Shown piece by piece: positions 16,111 through 23,549 of a stretch of 51,556 nt of DNA. Every line of letters begins with the position of its first letter. The stretch's first letter is position 1. A program made the translations under genes and the position numbers. The DNA lies in contig JAEZRM010000044.1 in the NCBI GenBank assembly GCA_023412805.1, positions 1-51,556 on the forward strand, written 5' to 3'. The stretch comes from Pseudomonadota bacterium (GTDB lineage: Bacteria; Pseudomonadota; Alphaproteobacteria; Rhizobiales; Hyphomicrobiaceae). The notes under the pieces were generated by a model that made no database searches, was not told the DNA's origin, and saw only the letters and a list, made by a program, of their open reading frames with translations.

Positions 16111-16332
16111 ATGACGACGCTCGCCGAGGCTCGACCAGACCCGACCCATCGCATGCCAAGCCTGCAGATCCTGGCCAGTGAGCTCGATGAGTTCAAGCGG
16201 ACTGGACGTCAGCTGCATCTCCTGCATGCGGTGCGCGCCCTGGATGAGGCCCGCATCGAGCTTAGGGAATTCGTGCAACTGCAAGTACGGCCAGAGGCGC
16301 CCGCGGCGGCGGAGCCGGAAAATCCTCGATGA
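16111..16332 (+). CDS. Small hypothetical protein
   Basis: 73 residues (MTTLAEARPDPTHRMPSLQI...), mostly one long amphipathic helix (ELDEFKRTGRQLHLLHAVRA) and a Pro/Ala/Glu tail. Strong AAAGGAGGG site. Its stop overlaps the next start (ATGA), so it is coupled to the FAD-Rieske protein and may be an accessory subunit. Family not recognised. Confidence 0.7.
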   Translation: MTTLAEARPDPTHRMPSLQILASELDEFKRTGRQLHLLHAVRALDEARIELREFVQLQVRPEAPAAAEPENPR

Positions 16333-17852
16333 ACGTCAGCAATGAGCACAGCAAATCGCTCTGGATGGACACCAGCGTCTACGACGACGCTCTCACGTTG
16401 CAGAGCGATGAGACGGCCGACGTCATCGTGGTCGGCAGCGGTATTGCGGGCCTGTCCACTGCCTATGAACTGGCAAAGGCCGGGAAGAAAGTGGTCGTCG
16501 TCGATCGTGGCCCCATCGGCAAGGGAATGACGTCCCGTACGACCGCACATCTCACGGCGCAATGCGACGATGGATTCGACAAGCTCATCGCCCGGCGTGG
16601 CGAGGAACTGGCGAAGCTCTGGTATCAGAGCCAGGCCGCATCGATCGATCGGATCGAAGCCAATCAGAAAGAGCTCGATATTGATTGCGATTTCAGACGA
16701 GTCGAAGGCCATCTGTTCTTGGCGCAGGGCATGGATGTGGAGTTTATCGACAAGGAATTCGATGCGACCAGGAAGGTCGGGATGCCCGTCAACCGCGCCA
16801 AGGGCGTGCCATTCGCAGATCAGGATGCGACGCCTGCTTTGCACTACCCGGACCAAGCAACCTTTCATCCGCTGAAGTACCTTGCAGGCCTCGCTGAAGC
16901 GATAGGCGCAAAGGGCGGGCGATTCTACGCAAACACGATCGCCACCGCCGTCGAGGAGTCGGATGCTGATGTTCGCATCAAGGCAGGATCTCACACGCTG
17001 AGCGGTCAATATGCCGTCGTCGCGACCAACTCGCCGATCAACGACAAGTATGTGATCCACAGCAAGCAGGCGCCGTACCGTACTTACGCCATGGCCTTCG
17101 CGCTGCCGAAGGGCAAGCTCGCCGATGGCCTCTATTGGGATACGCTGGAGGCTTATCATTATGTGCGGCTGCAGCCTTGGACGGACCGCAACGACATATT
17201 GATCGTCGGTGGTGCCGATCATAAGTCCGGCGAGGCCAATGACGCGGATGCTCGGTTTCTCGCTCTCACGGCATGGATGCGAAATCTGCTGCCTGAGCTC
17301 GGCAAGGAACTGCATCGCTGGTCCGGTCAGATCCAGGACACCATCGACTATTGCGCATTCATCGGCTTCAATCCCGGCGACAAGCGAACTTTCATTGCCA
17401 CAGGCGATTCCGGCCAAGGCATCACGCACGGCACCGTCGCGGGCATCCTCATCAGCGACCTCATCCTCGAAGGGAAATCGCCCTGGCAGGATGTGTACGA
17501 TCCCGCGCGAAAGCCCTTGAAGGCGGCCGGAACCTTCATCAGCGAGAACCTGACGGCCGCAAAGAAATACGCGGAGTTCGTGGGGCCAGGAGAACTCGAC
17601 TCCTGGGATCATCTCCAGCCAGGCCAAGGCGCAATCGTGCGCAAAGGTCTGCAGAAGATCGCCGCCTATCGAGCGCCCAATGGCGAGCTGCTTCTGCGTT
17701 CGGCAGCATGCTCTCATCTTGGATGTCATGTTCATTGGAACAGCTTCGAAAATTGCTGGGATTGTCCGTGCCACGGTTCGCAATTTGCGCCGGATGGCAC
17801 CGCGCTGAATGGCCCGGCATTCGCACCCCTCAGTGAGTACAAGGAAGGCTGA
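16329..17852 (+). CDS. FAD-dependent oxidoreductase fused to Rieske domain
   Basis: 507 residues. The N-terminal DAO-type domain opens with a dinucleotide-binding motif (VIVVGSGIAGLSTAYELAKA, about 33-52) and ends with the FAD motif FIATGDSGQGITHGTVAG. Residues about 425-507 are a Rieske domain with both cluster ligands pairs: C-S-H-L-G-C-H and C-P-C-H-G-S. The order suggests electrons pass between flavin and [2Fe-2S] in one cytoplasmic polypeptide. The substrate is unknown; relatives are annotated as glycine/D-amino-acid oxidase-like. Coupled to the small gene upstream. Confidence 0.93.
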   Translation: MNVSNEHSKSLWMDTSVYDDALTLQSDETADVIVVGSGIAGLSTAYELAKAGKKVVVVDRGPIGKGMTSRTTAHLTAQCDDGFDKLIARRGEELAKLWYQSQAASIDRIEANQKELDIDCDFRRVEGHLFLAQGMDVEFIDKEFDATRKVGMPVNRAKGVPFADQDATPALHYPDQATFHPLKYLAGLAEAIGAKGGRFYANTIATAVEESDADVRIKAGSHTLSGQYAVVATNSPINDKYVIHSKQAPYRTYAMAFALPKGKLADGLYWDTLEAYHYVRLQPWTDRNDILIVGGADHKSGEANDADARFLALTAWMRNLLPELGKELHRWSGQIQDTIDYCAFIGFNPGDKRTFIATGDSGQGITHGTVAGILISDLILEGKSPWQDVYDPARKPLKAAGTFISENLTAAKKYAEFVGPGELDSWDHLQPGQGAIVRKGLQKIAAYRAPNGELLLRSAACSHLGCHVHWNSFENCWDCPCHGSQFAPDGTALNGPAFAPLSEYKEG

Positions 17853-17863
17853 CGCAGAACGCC

Positions 17864-18706
17864 ATGGGGAGCGTACTTGTTGCTGCCGGAAATGACTGGC
17901 TCCGTCACAGGGACGCTCGTCTTGGCGCGGCCTTGGCCTATTATTCGGTCTTTTCTCTCGGCCCGCTTCTCCTGATCGTCGTGAGCATTGCGGGCTTGTT
18001 CTTTGGTCGCGAGGCAGTGTCGACGGCACTCAACGGGCAGCTTCGAGAGCTCCTTGGCCCCGCCGGAAGTCAGGCTGTCGAAGCCATGCTTCAGGGTGCC
18101 GGCTCTCAGACCAGTGGCACGCTTGCAGCCTTGATCGGCGTGCTTCTACTACTGGCCGCTGCCCTTGGTGTCGTGGTCCAGCTGAAGGATGCCCTCAACA
18201 CCATTTGGGAGGCAAAAGAGCCCGAGCACTCAGGCGTGTGGACTTACCTGCGAACCTATCTGATCTCTTTTGCTGGCATTCTGGGGCTAGGGTTTCTTTT
18301 AGCCGTATCACTCGTCATCAATACGGCGCTCTCCGGCTTCTCGTCCTGGCTCGGCTCAGGTGAAACCCTGCTTTGGGAAGCGCTGAACTTTGCAATCTCG
18401 CTCGCCGTGTTGTCGGCCTTGTTTGCCATGCTGTTCAGATGGTTCCCTGACGCCGACGTGACCTGGCGGCACGCTTGGGCAGGTGGCCTCGTCACTGCAC
18501 TCCTGTTCAACTTGGGAAAGACCGTAATCTCCTGGTACATCGGCACACAGGGCTTGGAATCGACTTACGGCGCGGCCGCGTCGCTCGTGGTGCTTCTCAT
18601 TTGGGTCTACTATTCGGCTCAGATCCTGCTGTACGGCGCCGAAGTCACGCACGTGCTGAGCCGGCCGACCGGGCATCAACAGTCTCACGCGGTACATCAG
18701 AGATGA
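17864..18706 (+). CDS. YihY/BrkB family membrane protein
   Basis: 280 residues with about six helices. The opening (RHRDARLGAALAYYSVFSLG) with AYYS-x-F-S-L-x-P-L is the YihY/BrkB hallmark, and the last helix includes LIWVYYSAQILLYGAEVTH. The family is an inner-membrane protein of debated role (once called ribonuclease BN). The start is 11 bp behind the FAD-Rieske stop and its stop overlaps the next ATG. Confidence 0.92.
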   Translation: MGSVLVAAGNDWLRHRDARLGAALAYYSVFSLGPLLLIVVSIAGLFFGREAVSTALNGQLRELLGPAGSQAVEAMLQGAGSQTSGTLAALIGVLLLLAAALGVVVQLKDALNTIWEAKEPEHSGVWTYLRTYLISFAGILGLGFLLAVSLVINTALSGFSSWLGSGETLLWEALNFAISLAVLSALFAMLFRWFPDADVTWRHAWAGGLVTALLFNLGKTVISWYIGTQGLESTYGAAASLVVLLIWVYYSAQILLYGAEVTHVLSRPTGHQQSHAVHQR

Positions 18707-19218
18707 CGGCTTCAGCAAAAAGCACGATCATGCGTTACTCTGGCTTGGCTTTCGCCGGATGTTTCGCGGGACTTTTGGCGACTGTCCCAATGACCATGGT
18801 CATGGTGCATCTTCATCGACAATTGCCGCGAAGGCAGCGTTATGCCTTGCCGCCGCGCATCATTACGGATGGCGTGGCTCAGCGCTCCCCTCTGACCGCA
18901 CAAGTCCTCCCACAATCTGGGCCCGGCCGGGCGCTGGCTGCGCACTTCTTATTTGGGGCGGCAACGGGAACTTTTTATGGGGTCGGTACGTCCGGTCCGC
19001 GGACCAAGCCAGGCCTCGCTTCCGGCGTCGCATATGGACTTGGTGTATGGGCCGCGAGTTATCTCGGCTGGGTTCCAGCTGCAGGCCTGATGCCGGCCGC
19101 GACTAAACAGCCGAGCGAGCGAAATGCCATGATGATTGCCGCGCACATCGTGTGGGGAGCGGCGTTAGGTACTGTGACAGCGGCTGTGGCCGCCCTTGCC
19201 GGCGCCAGACAGCATTAG
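18703..19218 (+). CDS. DUF1440-like membrane protein
   Basis: 171 residues from ATG 18703 overlapping the preceding stop (ATGA). Helices at about 12-33 (LAFAGCFAGLLATVPMTMV), 75-95, 105-122 and 140-165. The motif HRQLPRRQRYALPPRIITD is typical of YagU/DUF1440-type proteins. Last gene of the operon that began with YciE copy 2. Confidence 0.75.
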   Translation: MTASAKSTIMRYSGLAFAGCFAGLLATVPMTMVMVHLHRQLPRRQRYALPPRIITDGVAQRSPLTAQVLPQSGPGRALAAHFLFGAATGTFYGVGTSGPRTKPGLASGVAYGLGVWAASYLGWVPAAGLMPAATKQPSERNAMMIAAHIVWGAALGTVTAAVAALAGARQH

Positions 19219-19224
19219 ATTTCT

Positions 19225-19250
19225 GGAACAACGACGGGTCGTGCAGCGTT
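19225..19250 (+). promoter_or_regulatory. EcfG-type general stress promoter
   Basis: GGAAC (19225-19229), 17-nt spacer, CGTT (19247-19250): exact consensus, 28 bp before the third YciE-type gene and immediately after the preceding stop codon. Confidence 0.82.
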
Positions 19251-19278
19251 CCAGGGTTACCCAACCTGGAGTGCTGTC

Positions 19279-19836
19279 ATGGACAATCTGGACAAGCTAT
19301 TCGAAGAGACGCTTCGCGACGTCTACTACGCTGAGAAGGCCATTCTGAAGAACCTGCCGAAGATGGCCAGGAAGGCCACATCCGAAAAGCTCCGCTCTGC
19401 GTTCGAAGAGCATATCGACCAAACTGAAGAGCAAGTCGGGCGTCTCGAGCAGATTTTCGAGATCATCGGCAAGGCGCCGCGCGGGAAGCGCTGCCCGGCG
19501 ATCGATGGTCTCGCCGAGGAGGCCTCGGAGATCATGCAAGAGGCCGAGGATCGCACGGTCCGCGATGCCGGCATGCTGGCAGCCGCGCAGGCTGTCGAGC
19601 ACTACGAGATCGCGCGATACGGCACACTGGCCGCCTGGGCCGAGAAACTCGGCATGAAGGATGCGGTCAAGCTCCTAGAGACCACGCTCAAGGAAGAAAA
19701 GGAAACCGACATGAAGCTTAGTGAACTGGCCCTGTCGGAGATCAATATCGAAGCCGATTCCGATGGTATGGCCGCCAAGCAATCGCGCGGTACCGGAAAG
19801 AAGGGCGGAGCGGAGGCGTCCCACCGTCGGGCATAG
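19279..19836 (+). CDS. YciE/YciF-type ferritin-like protein, copy 3
   Basis: 185 residues starting MDNLDKLFEETLRDVYYAEK. A complete DUF892 domain with QAVEHYEIARYGT; the tail (about 160-185) is Gly/Lys-rich (SRGTGKKGGAEASHRRA). GGAG precedes the ATG and an exact EcfG promoter lies 28 bp upstream. It lacks the MGLFSKDI opening shared by copies 1 and 2, so it is the most divergent of the three. It is followed 4 bp later by the CinA-type gene. Confidence 0.92.
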   Translation: MDNLDKLFEETLRDVYYAEKAILKNLPKMARKATSEKLRSAFEEHIDQTEEQVGRLEQIFEIIGKAPRGKRCPAIDGLAEEASEIMQEAEDRTVRDAGMLAAAQAVEHYEIARYGTLAAWAEKLGMKDAVKLLETTLKEEKETDMKLSELALSEINIEADSDGMAAKQSRGTGKKGGAEASHRRA

Positions 19837-19840
19837 CGCC

Positions 19841-20347
19841 ATGTCGCACAAAGCGTCTATTACGGATCTATCGGCCCGCGTTGTGGAAGCAGCGCGGGCT
19901 TCTCATGCCAGGATCATCACCGTCGAATCGTGCACGGCCGGCTCATTGTGCACCCTCCTGGCGGATACGCCCGGCGCAGGCGACGTTCTGCTTGGCGGGT
20001 TTGTCACGTATGCCAAGGCGTGCAAGTCGGACGTTTTGGGCATCCGGCAAGAGTTTATCTCATCGCACTCGGCAGTCAGCGCCGAGGTAGCCGCCGCCAT
20101 GGCAAAGGGCGGTCTGTCAAAATGCAGTCCTGCTACGATTGCAATCGCGATTACGTGCGTGGGCGGCCCCGAACCTGATGACGACGGCAATCCAGTTGGC
20201 CTCGCGCATCTGGCGGTACAGGTTCGCAATGGCCGCTTGCTCCATCGCCGCCTGCAAATCGAAGAGCAATCCCCGGGCCGCATTCGTGGCGACGTTCTTG
20301 CTCAGGCGTTGCACCTCACGCTCGAAGCCTTTGGCGTGGAGGCCTAG
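19841..20347 (+). CDS. CinA/PncC-type amidohydrolase
   Basis: 168 residues, the stand-alone C-terminal CinA domain (nicotinamide-nucleotide deamidase, NAD salvage). Visible motifs: TVESCTAGSL with the catalytic Ser region, GGFVTYA, SAVSAEVAAAMAKG, and CVGGPEPDDDGNPVG. The family usually has T-G-x-A-G-P before the last motif; here it reads T-C-V-G-G-P, so activity could be altered. Four bp behind YciE copy 3 and one codon ahead of the next gene, hence the same stress operon. Confidence 0.87.
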   Translation: MSHKASITDLSARVVEAARASHARIITVESCTAGSLCTLLADTPGAGDVLLGGFVTYAKACKSDVLGIRQEFISSHSAVSAEVAAAMAKGGLSKCSPATIAIAITCVGGPEPDDDGNPVGLAHLAVQVRNGRLLHRRLQIEEQSPGRIRGDVLAQALHLTLEAFGVEA

Positions 20348-20749
20348 ATGAGGAAGCAAAAATCCCATCCAATGACCGATAGCTTCAACTGGCTTGCTAC
20401 CAAGTCAGCGGAGGCCATGGGCTCTGCGTCTGCCTTCATTGCCGCAACGTTAGCTGTGGCGCTTTGGGCGGTCTCCGGCCCTTTGTTCGATTATTCTGAT
20501 ACTTGGCAGCTCATCATCAACACGGCGACGACGGTCCTGACCTTTCTGGCTGTGTTCCTTATTCAGCACACTCAAAATCGCGATGGCCGCGCCGTTCAAC
20601 TGAAGCTCGACGAGCTCATCCAGAGCACGAAGAGCGCCCGCAATCGCCTCATAGACTTGGAACATTGCACCGACGAGGAAATGCGCGAACTGGAGCAGGA
20701 GTTCGCGAGAGTGCAGAGTATGCGACAGGATAAGCGGCGCAACGAGTAG
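20348..20749 (+). CDS. Low-affinity iron permease-family membrane protein
   Basis: 133 residues with helices at about 28-48 and 53-73 (SAFIAATLAVALWAVSGPLF, TATTVLTFLAVFLIQHTQNR) followed by a cytoplasmic helical tail (LDELIQSTKSARNRLIDLE). The FLIQHTQNRD-x-x-A-x-Q-x-K-L-D-E-L motif is the family signature. The ATG follows the preceding TAG directly. Iron transport itself is not proven in bacteria; this is the conventional family name. Confidence 0.88.
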   Translation: MRKQKSHPMTDSFNWLATKSAEAMGSASAFIAATLAVALWAVSGPLFDYSDTWQLIINTATTVLTFLAVFLIQHTQNRDGRAVQLKLDELIQSTKSARNRLIDLEHCTDEEMRELEQEFARVQSMRQDKRRNE

Positions 20750-20806
20750 ACTAACTTCACTCATCCGCCGATCGCCAACGCTGGCCGAAGGGCATTCTCC
20801 AGTGCC

Positions 20807-21016
20807 CTAGAACTCGCGCATCAGAACGATGCCATCGTCGTAGATCCGAACATCCAAGTGGCCATCCGAAAGCGCCGCCATCAGCTCGGAGAATTCCGCA
20901 GCTGTGAAGTGCTGCTCGGCAATTCGCAGTACGGCGGCGCGCTTGCGAGCTTCCGCATCCGAGGCTTGCGGATGCATACCGATGCCGTGGCGAAGTCGAG
21001 GGTCGTGAACGGACAT
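20807..21016 (-). CDS. Small hypothetical stress-regulon protein
   Basis: 69 residues from ATG 21014-21016 with GGGAG upstream (MSVHDPRLRHGIGMHPQASD...). A helical central part ends in DVRIYDDGIVLMREF. Not recognised. An exact EcfG-type promoter lies about 100 bp upstream, which supports it being a real gene with a leader. Confidence 0.65.
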   Translation of the reverse strand: MSVHDPRLRHGIGMHPQASDAEARKRAAVLRIAEQHFTAAEFSELMAALSDGHLDVRIYDDGIVLMREF

Positions 21017-21118
21017 CGGTGTACTCCCATTTTGATAGGGCGCCCGAAGGTGGGTGATAGTGCGGGTTTCGCCTCGAGGTTTCCCGCTAGTCCGGCCTTC
21101 GAGTCTCCGCACGCGAAT

Positions 21119-21144
21119 AACGGGAGAACGGCAACGAGCGTTCC
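21119..21144 (-). promoter_or_regulatory. EcfG-type general stress promoter
   Basis: Minus strand GGAAC (21144-21140), 17-nt spacer, CGTT (21122-21119): exact consensus, about 100 bp before the small gene at 20807-21016. Confidence 0.72.
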
Positions 21145-21219
21145 GACATTTACCGCAACGCGCGCTGATTGAAGGCGCGTCCGACACATAGGCCCGGGCA
21201 TTTAGGGTGGGCACGTGAA

Positions 21220-21245
21220 GGAACTTGCATCGCGGATAGGCCGTT
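21220..21245 (+). promoter_or_regulatory. EcfG-type general stress promoter of glsB-like gene
   Basis: GGAAC (21220-21224), 17-nt spacer, CGTT (21242-21245): exact consensus, 35-56 bp before the GlsB/YeaQ-type gene. Only 75 bp from the oppositely oriented site at 21119-21144. Confidence 0.8.
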
Positions 21246-21280
21246 GACCAATCCGACTACTCGAGAGTTAGGGTCTGAGC

Positions 21281-21541
21281 ACGAGCATTATCGCCTGCAT
21301 CGTGGTAGGCATCATTTCCGGATGGCTCGCAGAACGCATCATAGGCCGAAACCATGGTCTACTCACGAACCTCATTGTGGGCGTCATCGGCGCCCTGATC
21401 GGCGGGTTCATTATCTCCAGCATGCTCGGCTTACGATACGACGAAGGTCTCAATCTGGCATCCATCGCAGTCGCAACGCTCGGTGCTGTCATCCTTCTCG
21501 CGATTGCTGGCGGCGTGCGCAGGCCTCGCTCGATGCCATGA
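21281..21541 (+). CDS. GlsB/YeaQ/YmgE transglycosylase-associated membrane protein
   Basis: About 80-86 residues, three short Gly-rich helices (VVGIISGWLAERIIGRNHGL, LIVGVIGALIGGFIIS, TLGAVILLAIAGG), the GlsB/YeaQ stress-family pattern. The usual start of the family (M-x-I-I-A-x-I-V-V-G) would fall at 21281, but the codon there is ACG, not ATG; the nearest conventional start is GTG 21302, which would remove part of the first helix. A CTG at 21275 is another option. Confidence 0.8.
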   Translation, partial: TSIIACIVVGIISGWLAERIIGRNHGLLTNLIVGVIGALIGGFIISSMLGLRYDEGLNLASIAVATLGAVILLAIAGGVRRPRSMP

Positions 21542-21619
21542 TCGATCGCCCGCACGACTCGAAACGGGCGTTTGTCTTTGCCTATTTTTCCGCCTGACGG
21601 GAAATGGCAGGGGAGTGTC

Positions 21620-21903
21620 ATGCGCGCACGTCGGATTATCGAAGGGGCCTCCTTCGGACCCGATGTGTTGAAAGTTGTGCGAACGGCTTTCGATGAGGCC
21701 TGGGCGGCCGTCGTTGACAATTTTGCGTCTTCCGAACACGAGCCGGCGCGCGAAGCGCTTGCGTTGGCGAGGATGTCGGCGACCCGGATGACACGAATGA
21801 TGTCGAAAGGTCGCGCGAGGCGGGCATCCGCGCGATGCACCTAAGCTACCCCAAGCGCTTCAACGGAGTGCCCTCGTCTGGTCAGAGCGGAACTGACGGT
21901 TGA
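21620..21903 (+). pseudogene. Rhizobiales hypothetical protein with frameshifted C-terminus
   Basis: ATG 21620 with GGGGAG upstream opens MRARRIIEGASFGPDVLKVV, a start I associate with a recurrent Rhizobiales protein. In this frame it ends at 21844 with an unusual Met/Arg-rich tail. From about 21770 another frame reads DVGDPDDTNDVERSREAGIR to a stop at 21901-21903 and looks far more protein-like, implying one lost base. It may still be expressed as a shorter product. Confidence 0.55.
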
Positions 21904-22012
21904 GTATTTCAAGCGCAAAGTAAAGTTCAGGGATGGAGCCACTTAGGCGTTCAGGCGTCGCCACGGCCTCATTGCACCGCGTGCACACAACGCCTTTAAG
22001 GCCCGTCTGCAT
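21860..22012 (-). CDS. Possible small CxxC protein
   Basis: A 50-residue frame (MQTGLKGVVCTRCNEAVATP...) with one C-x2-C pair, overlapping the tail of the opposite-strand gene. No ribosome-binding site is visible. Listed because the Cys pair and acidic helix look non-random; it may be a shadow. Confidence 0.22.
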   Translation of the reverse strand: MQTGLKGVVCTRCNEAVATPERLSGSIPELYFALEILNRQFRSDQTRALR

Positions 22013-22071
22013 AGCTGTGGCGGGTAAGAATGGCTGGGTGCCAGAGTGGCAGTCATTGGCAACATTCGCGT

Positions 22072-22096
22072 GGAACCGAGACGTATGAGGAGCGTT
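22072..22096 (+). promoter_or_regulatory. EcfG-type general stress promoter
   Basis: GGAAC (22072-22076), 16-nt spacer, CGTT (22093-22096): exact consensus, 35 bp before the small gene at 22132. Confidence 0.78.
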
Positions 22097-22131
22097 TTCG
22101 CGCCTGCTGAAACAAGCAAGAGGTTCCGACG

Positions 22132-22323
22132 ATGGCCCAGTTCACAGTCGACGCCGCAAACAGTCTGATTGAATACAACCGCCGCCGCATATCGCAGCTT
22201 GTTGCAACCAAGGGGAACGACCCCCTTATCAATCGGGTGGTTCGGCAGCTCGAGCTATCAACCCGCAGCCTAGAACGGCACCGCGACGCCTTGCTGGCCA
22301 ATGAGGAACATCGAGCATGTTGA
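22132..22323 (+). CDS. Small helical stress-regulon protein
   Basis: 63 residues (MAQFTVDAANSLIEYNRRRI...), two predicted helices rich in Arg/Leu/Glu. AAGAGG lies 8 nt upstream and an exact EcfG promoter 35 bp upstream. Unknown function; the promoter is the best argument that it is real. Confidence 0.6.
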   Translation: MAQFTVDAANSLIEYNRRRISQLVATKGNDPLINRVVRQLELSTRSLERHRDALLANEEHRAC

Positions 22324-22346
22324 GTGCCGTGGAGGGTGAAGTTCTC

Positions 22347-22548
22347 ATGCCAGTCGAGACGCTGCATCAGTGTTTCGACGACGCCTACGATCGCGTGGAG
22401 AGGTGCACGACCTTCTTGCATGACGGAGGGCCAATGGCGAGGATGCGGCAAGCTTCTCGTCGCGCTTCGGAAGGCCGAAGCCGAGAAGAAAGCAGCTTTG
22501 GCCGAACTGCGGAAGCCCCGCTGGCTGAAGGTGGTCTCAGGCTCATGA
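22347..22548 (+). pseudogene. Frameshifted small helical protein
   Basis: One frame gives MPVETLHQCFDDAYDRVERC up to about 22430; another continues KLLVALRKAEAEKKAALAEL to a stop at 22546-22548. Joined they would make a helical protein of about 67 residues with one extra base between. Directly follows the preceding small gene and probably shared its transcript. Confidence 0.4.
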
Positions 22549-22750
22549 GATAGACGGTTCGGGCTCGGGCCGCTGACGGTCTGGTTACGCCAGCGAAAGT
22601 ATTGGACGCGCCAAATCAGGAACACTGCAATTAGTCGCGTCTGGACATTCCCGACCGCACGAATCAAATTCCTAATAAGACGTAAATGGCTCACGAAATT
22701 GTTTCCCGCAACGGTACGGAACCGGACTCTTCCTCATATGTTAGCGAGCC

Positions 22751-22987
22751 ATGGACAAGACGCGCATCAAGGTATTCGGGAGGCAACTAAGGCTACGGTA
22801 CGTCGCATCAGACGACCTGCCCTACCCGATGCGCAAGGCGCTCGAAGTTTTGGCGAACCAGCAGTCGGCACCAACGTCCATATCTCGCGGAAAAGCGAGT
22901 AGGCTATTGGCCTCCCCTCTCGCCACGGGTCGTCGAACCTTTTCCGTGCTACGAAATTCTAACTCTTGCCCAATCGAACGCCACTGA
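22751..22987 (+). CDS. Hypothetical protein, possibly truncated
   Basis: 78 codons; residues 1-40 (MDKTRIKVFGRQLRLRYVAS...DDLPYPMRKALEVLANQ) look protein-like, the remainder is Ser/Arg-rich and probably out of frame. A one-mismatch EcfG-like motif at 22718-22742 is only 8 bp from the ATG, too close to be convincing. Not recognised. Confidence 0.35.
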   Translation: MDKTRIKVFGRQLRLRYVASDDLPYPMRKALEVLANQQSAPTSISRGKASRLLASPLATGRRTFSVLRNSNSCPIERH

Positions 22988-23089
22988 GATGGACCAAGCT
23001 CGTGCCTCCGCGCACAGTCGCCGGTGTGTAGAAGCGTACCGTCGCATCGGCGCCTCCACGCCAAATCAAGAAGGAAGTCGCGCGCGTCG

Positions 23090-23283
23090 ATGGCCACAGA
23101 AACAGAGCACCAGGTCGACCAAGTCCCAAGTTCCGACAACGAGGCCAACGCTTCGCTGAAACGTCTCACCGTCAACATTCCCGACGAACTGCACCACCGC
23201 GTCAAAGTGCGCTGCGCCCACGAGCGCCTGCAGATCTCGGAGCTGTCCGTTCTCTCCTCACCAAGGAATTCCCGCCCGCTTGA
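23090..23283 (+). pseudogene. Frameshifted ribbon-helix-helix partition-type protein
   Basis: Opens MATETEHQVDQVPSS with AAGGAAG upstream, then SLKRLTVNIPDELHHRVKVR...CAHERLQISEL, a classic RHH DNA-binding motif of the kind encoded next to plasmid parA genes. Near 23245 one base is missing; restoring it gives ELVRSLLTKEFPPA and a stop at 23281-23283, the expected end of a 64-residue protein. Here it is 28 kb from the parA remnant, so the original pair has been separated. Confidence 0.7.
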
Positions 23284-23495
23284 ACCTGAGCCCCGCCCTC
23301 CCCGCCTCTCCGACGTCCGCGATGCGGACTTGGTGGCACGGGTAGAAGCGGCACGCGGCAAGGCCGGACGAAATCGCCCAGATCAAGGAAGTCTTCCCAA
23401 AACTTCCCCTCGAGGTGATCGAAGAGGGCTGCACAATCAAGCCCGCAGATCCCACGGTTCTTGCGATTCCCGCGCGACGGACTGCGCGACGCTAG
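23284..23495 (+). pseudogene. Broken small gene between RHH and relaxase remnants
   Basis: Coding-like fragments RLSDVRDADLVARVEAARGKA and then, in another frame, DEIAQIKEVFPKLPLEVIEE...GCTIKPADPTVLAIPAR up to TAG 23493-23495. It needs a frameshift near 23365. Probably part of the original plasmid maintenance or mobilisation operon, but I cannot name the family. Confidence 0.45.
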
Positions 23496-23497
23496 CC

Positions 23498-23549
23498 ACG
23501 CATAATCGGTAGCGGACGGCTGCTCAGCTCTTACGCATAATCGGTAGCG
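23498..23549 (+). repeat. Pair of 17-bp direct repeats, candidate oriT or recombination site
   Basis: ACGCATAATCGGTAGCG occurs at 23498-23514 and again at 23533-23549, 35 bp apart, directly after a stop codon and directly before the relaxase-like sequence. No other copy was noticed. Position next to a relaxase fits an origin of transfer; a recombinase core site is an alternative. Confidence 0.55.

Noticed and set aside
16209..18029. A 606-codon minus-strand frame
   Set aside because: It lies opposite the FAD-Rieske gene, whose motifs are unambiguous; the long open frame is a by-product of high GC at third positions.
22718..22742. EcfG-like motif GGAAC-N16-TGTT
   Set aside because: One mismatch and only 8 bp from the next ATG, which itself starts a doubtful gene.
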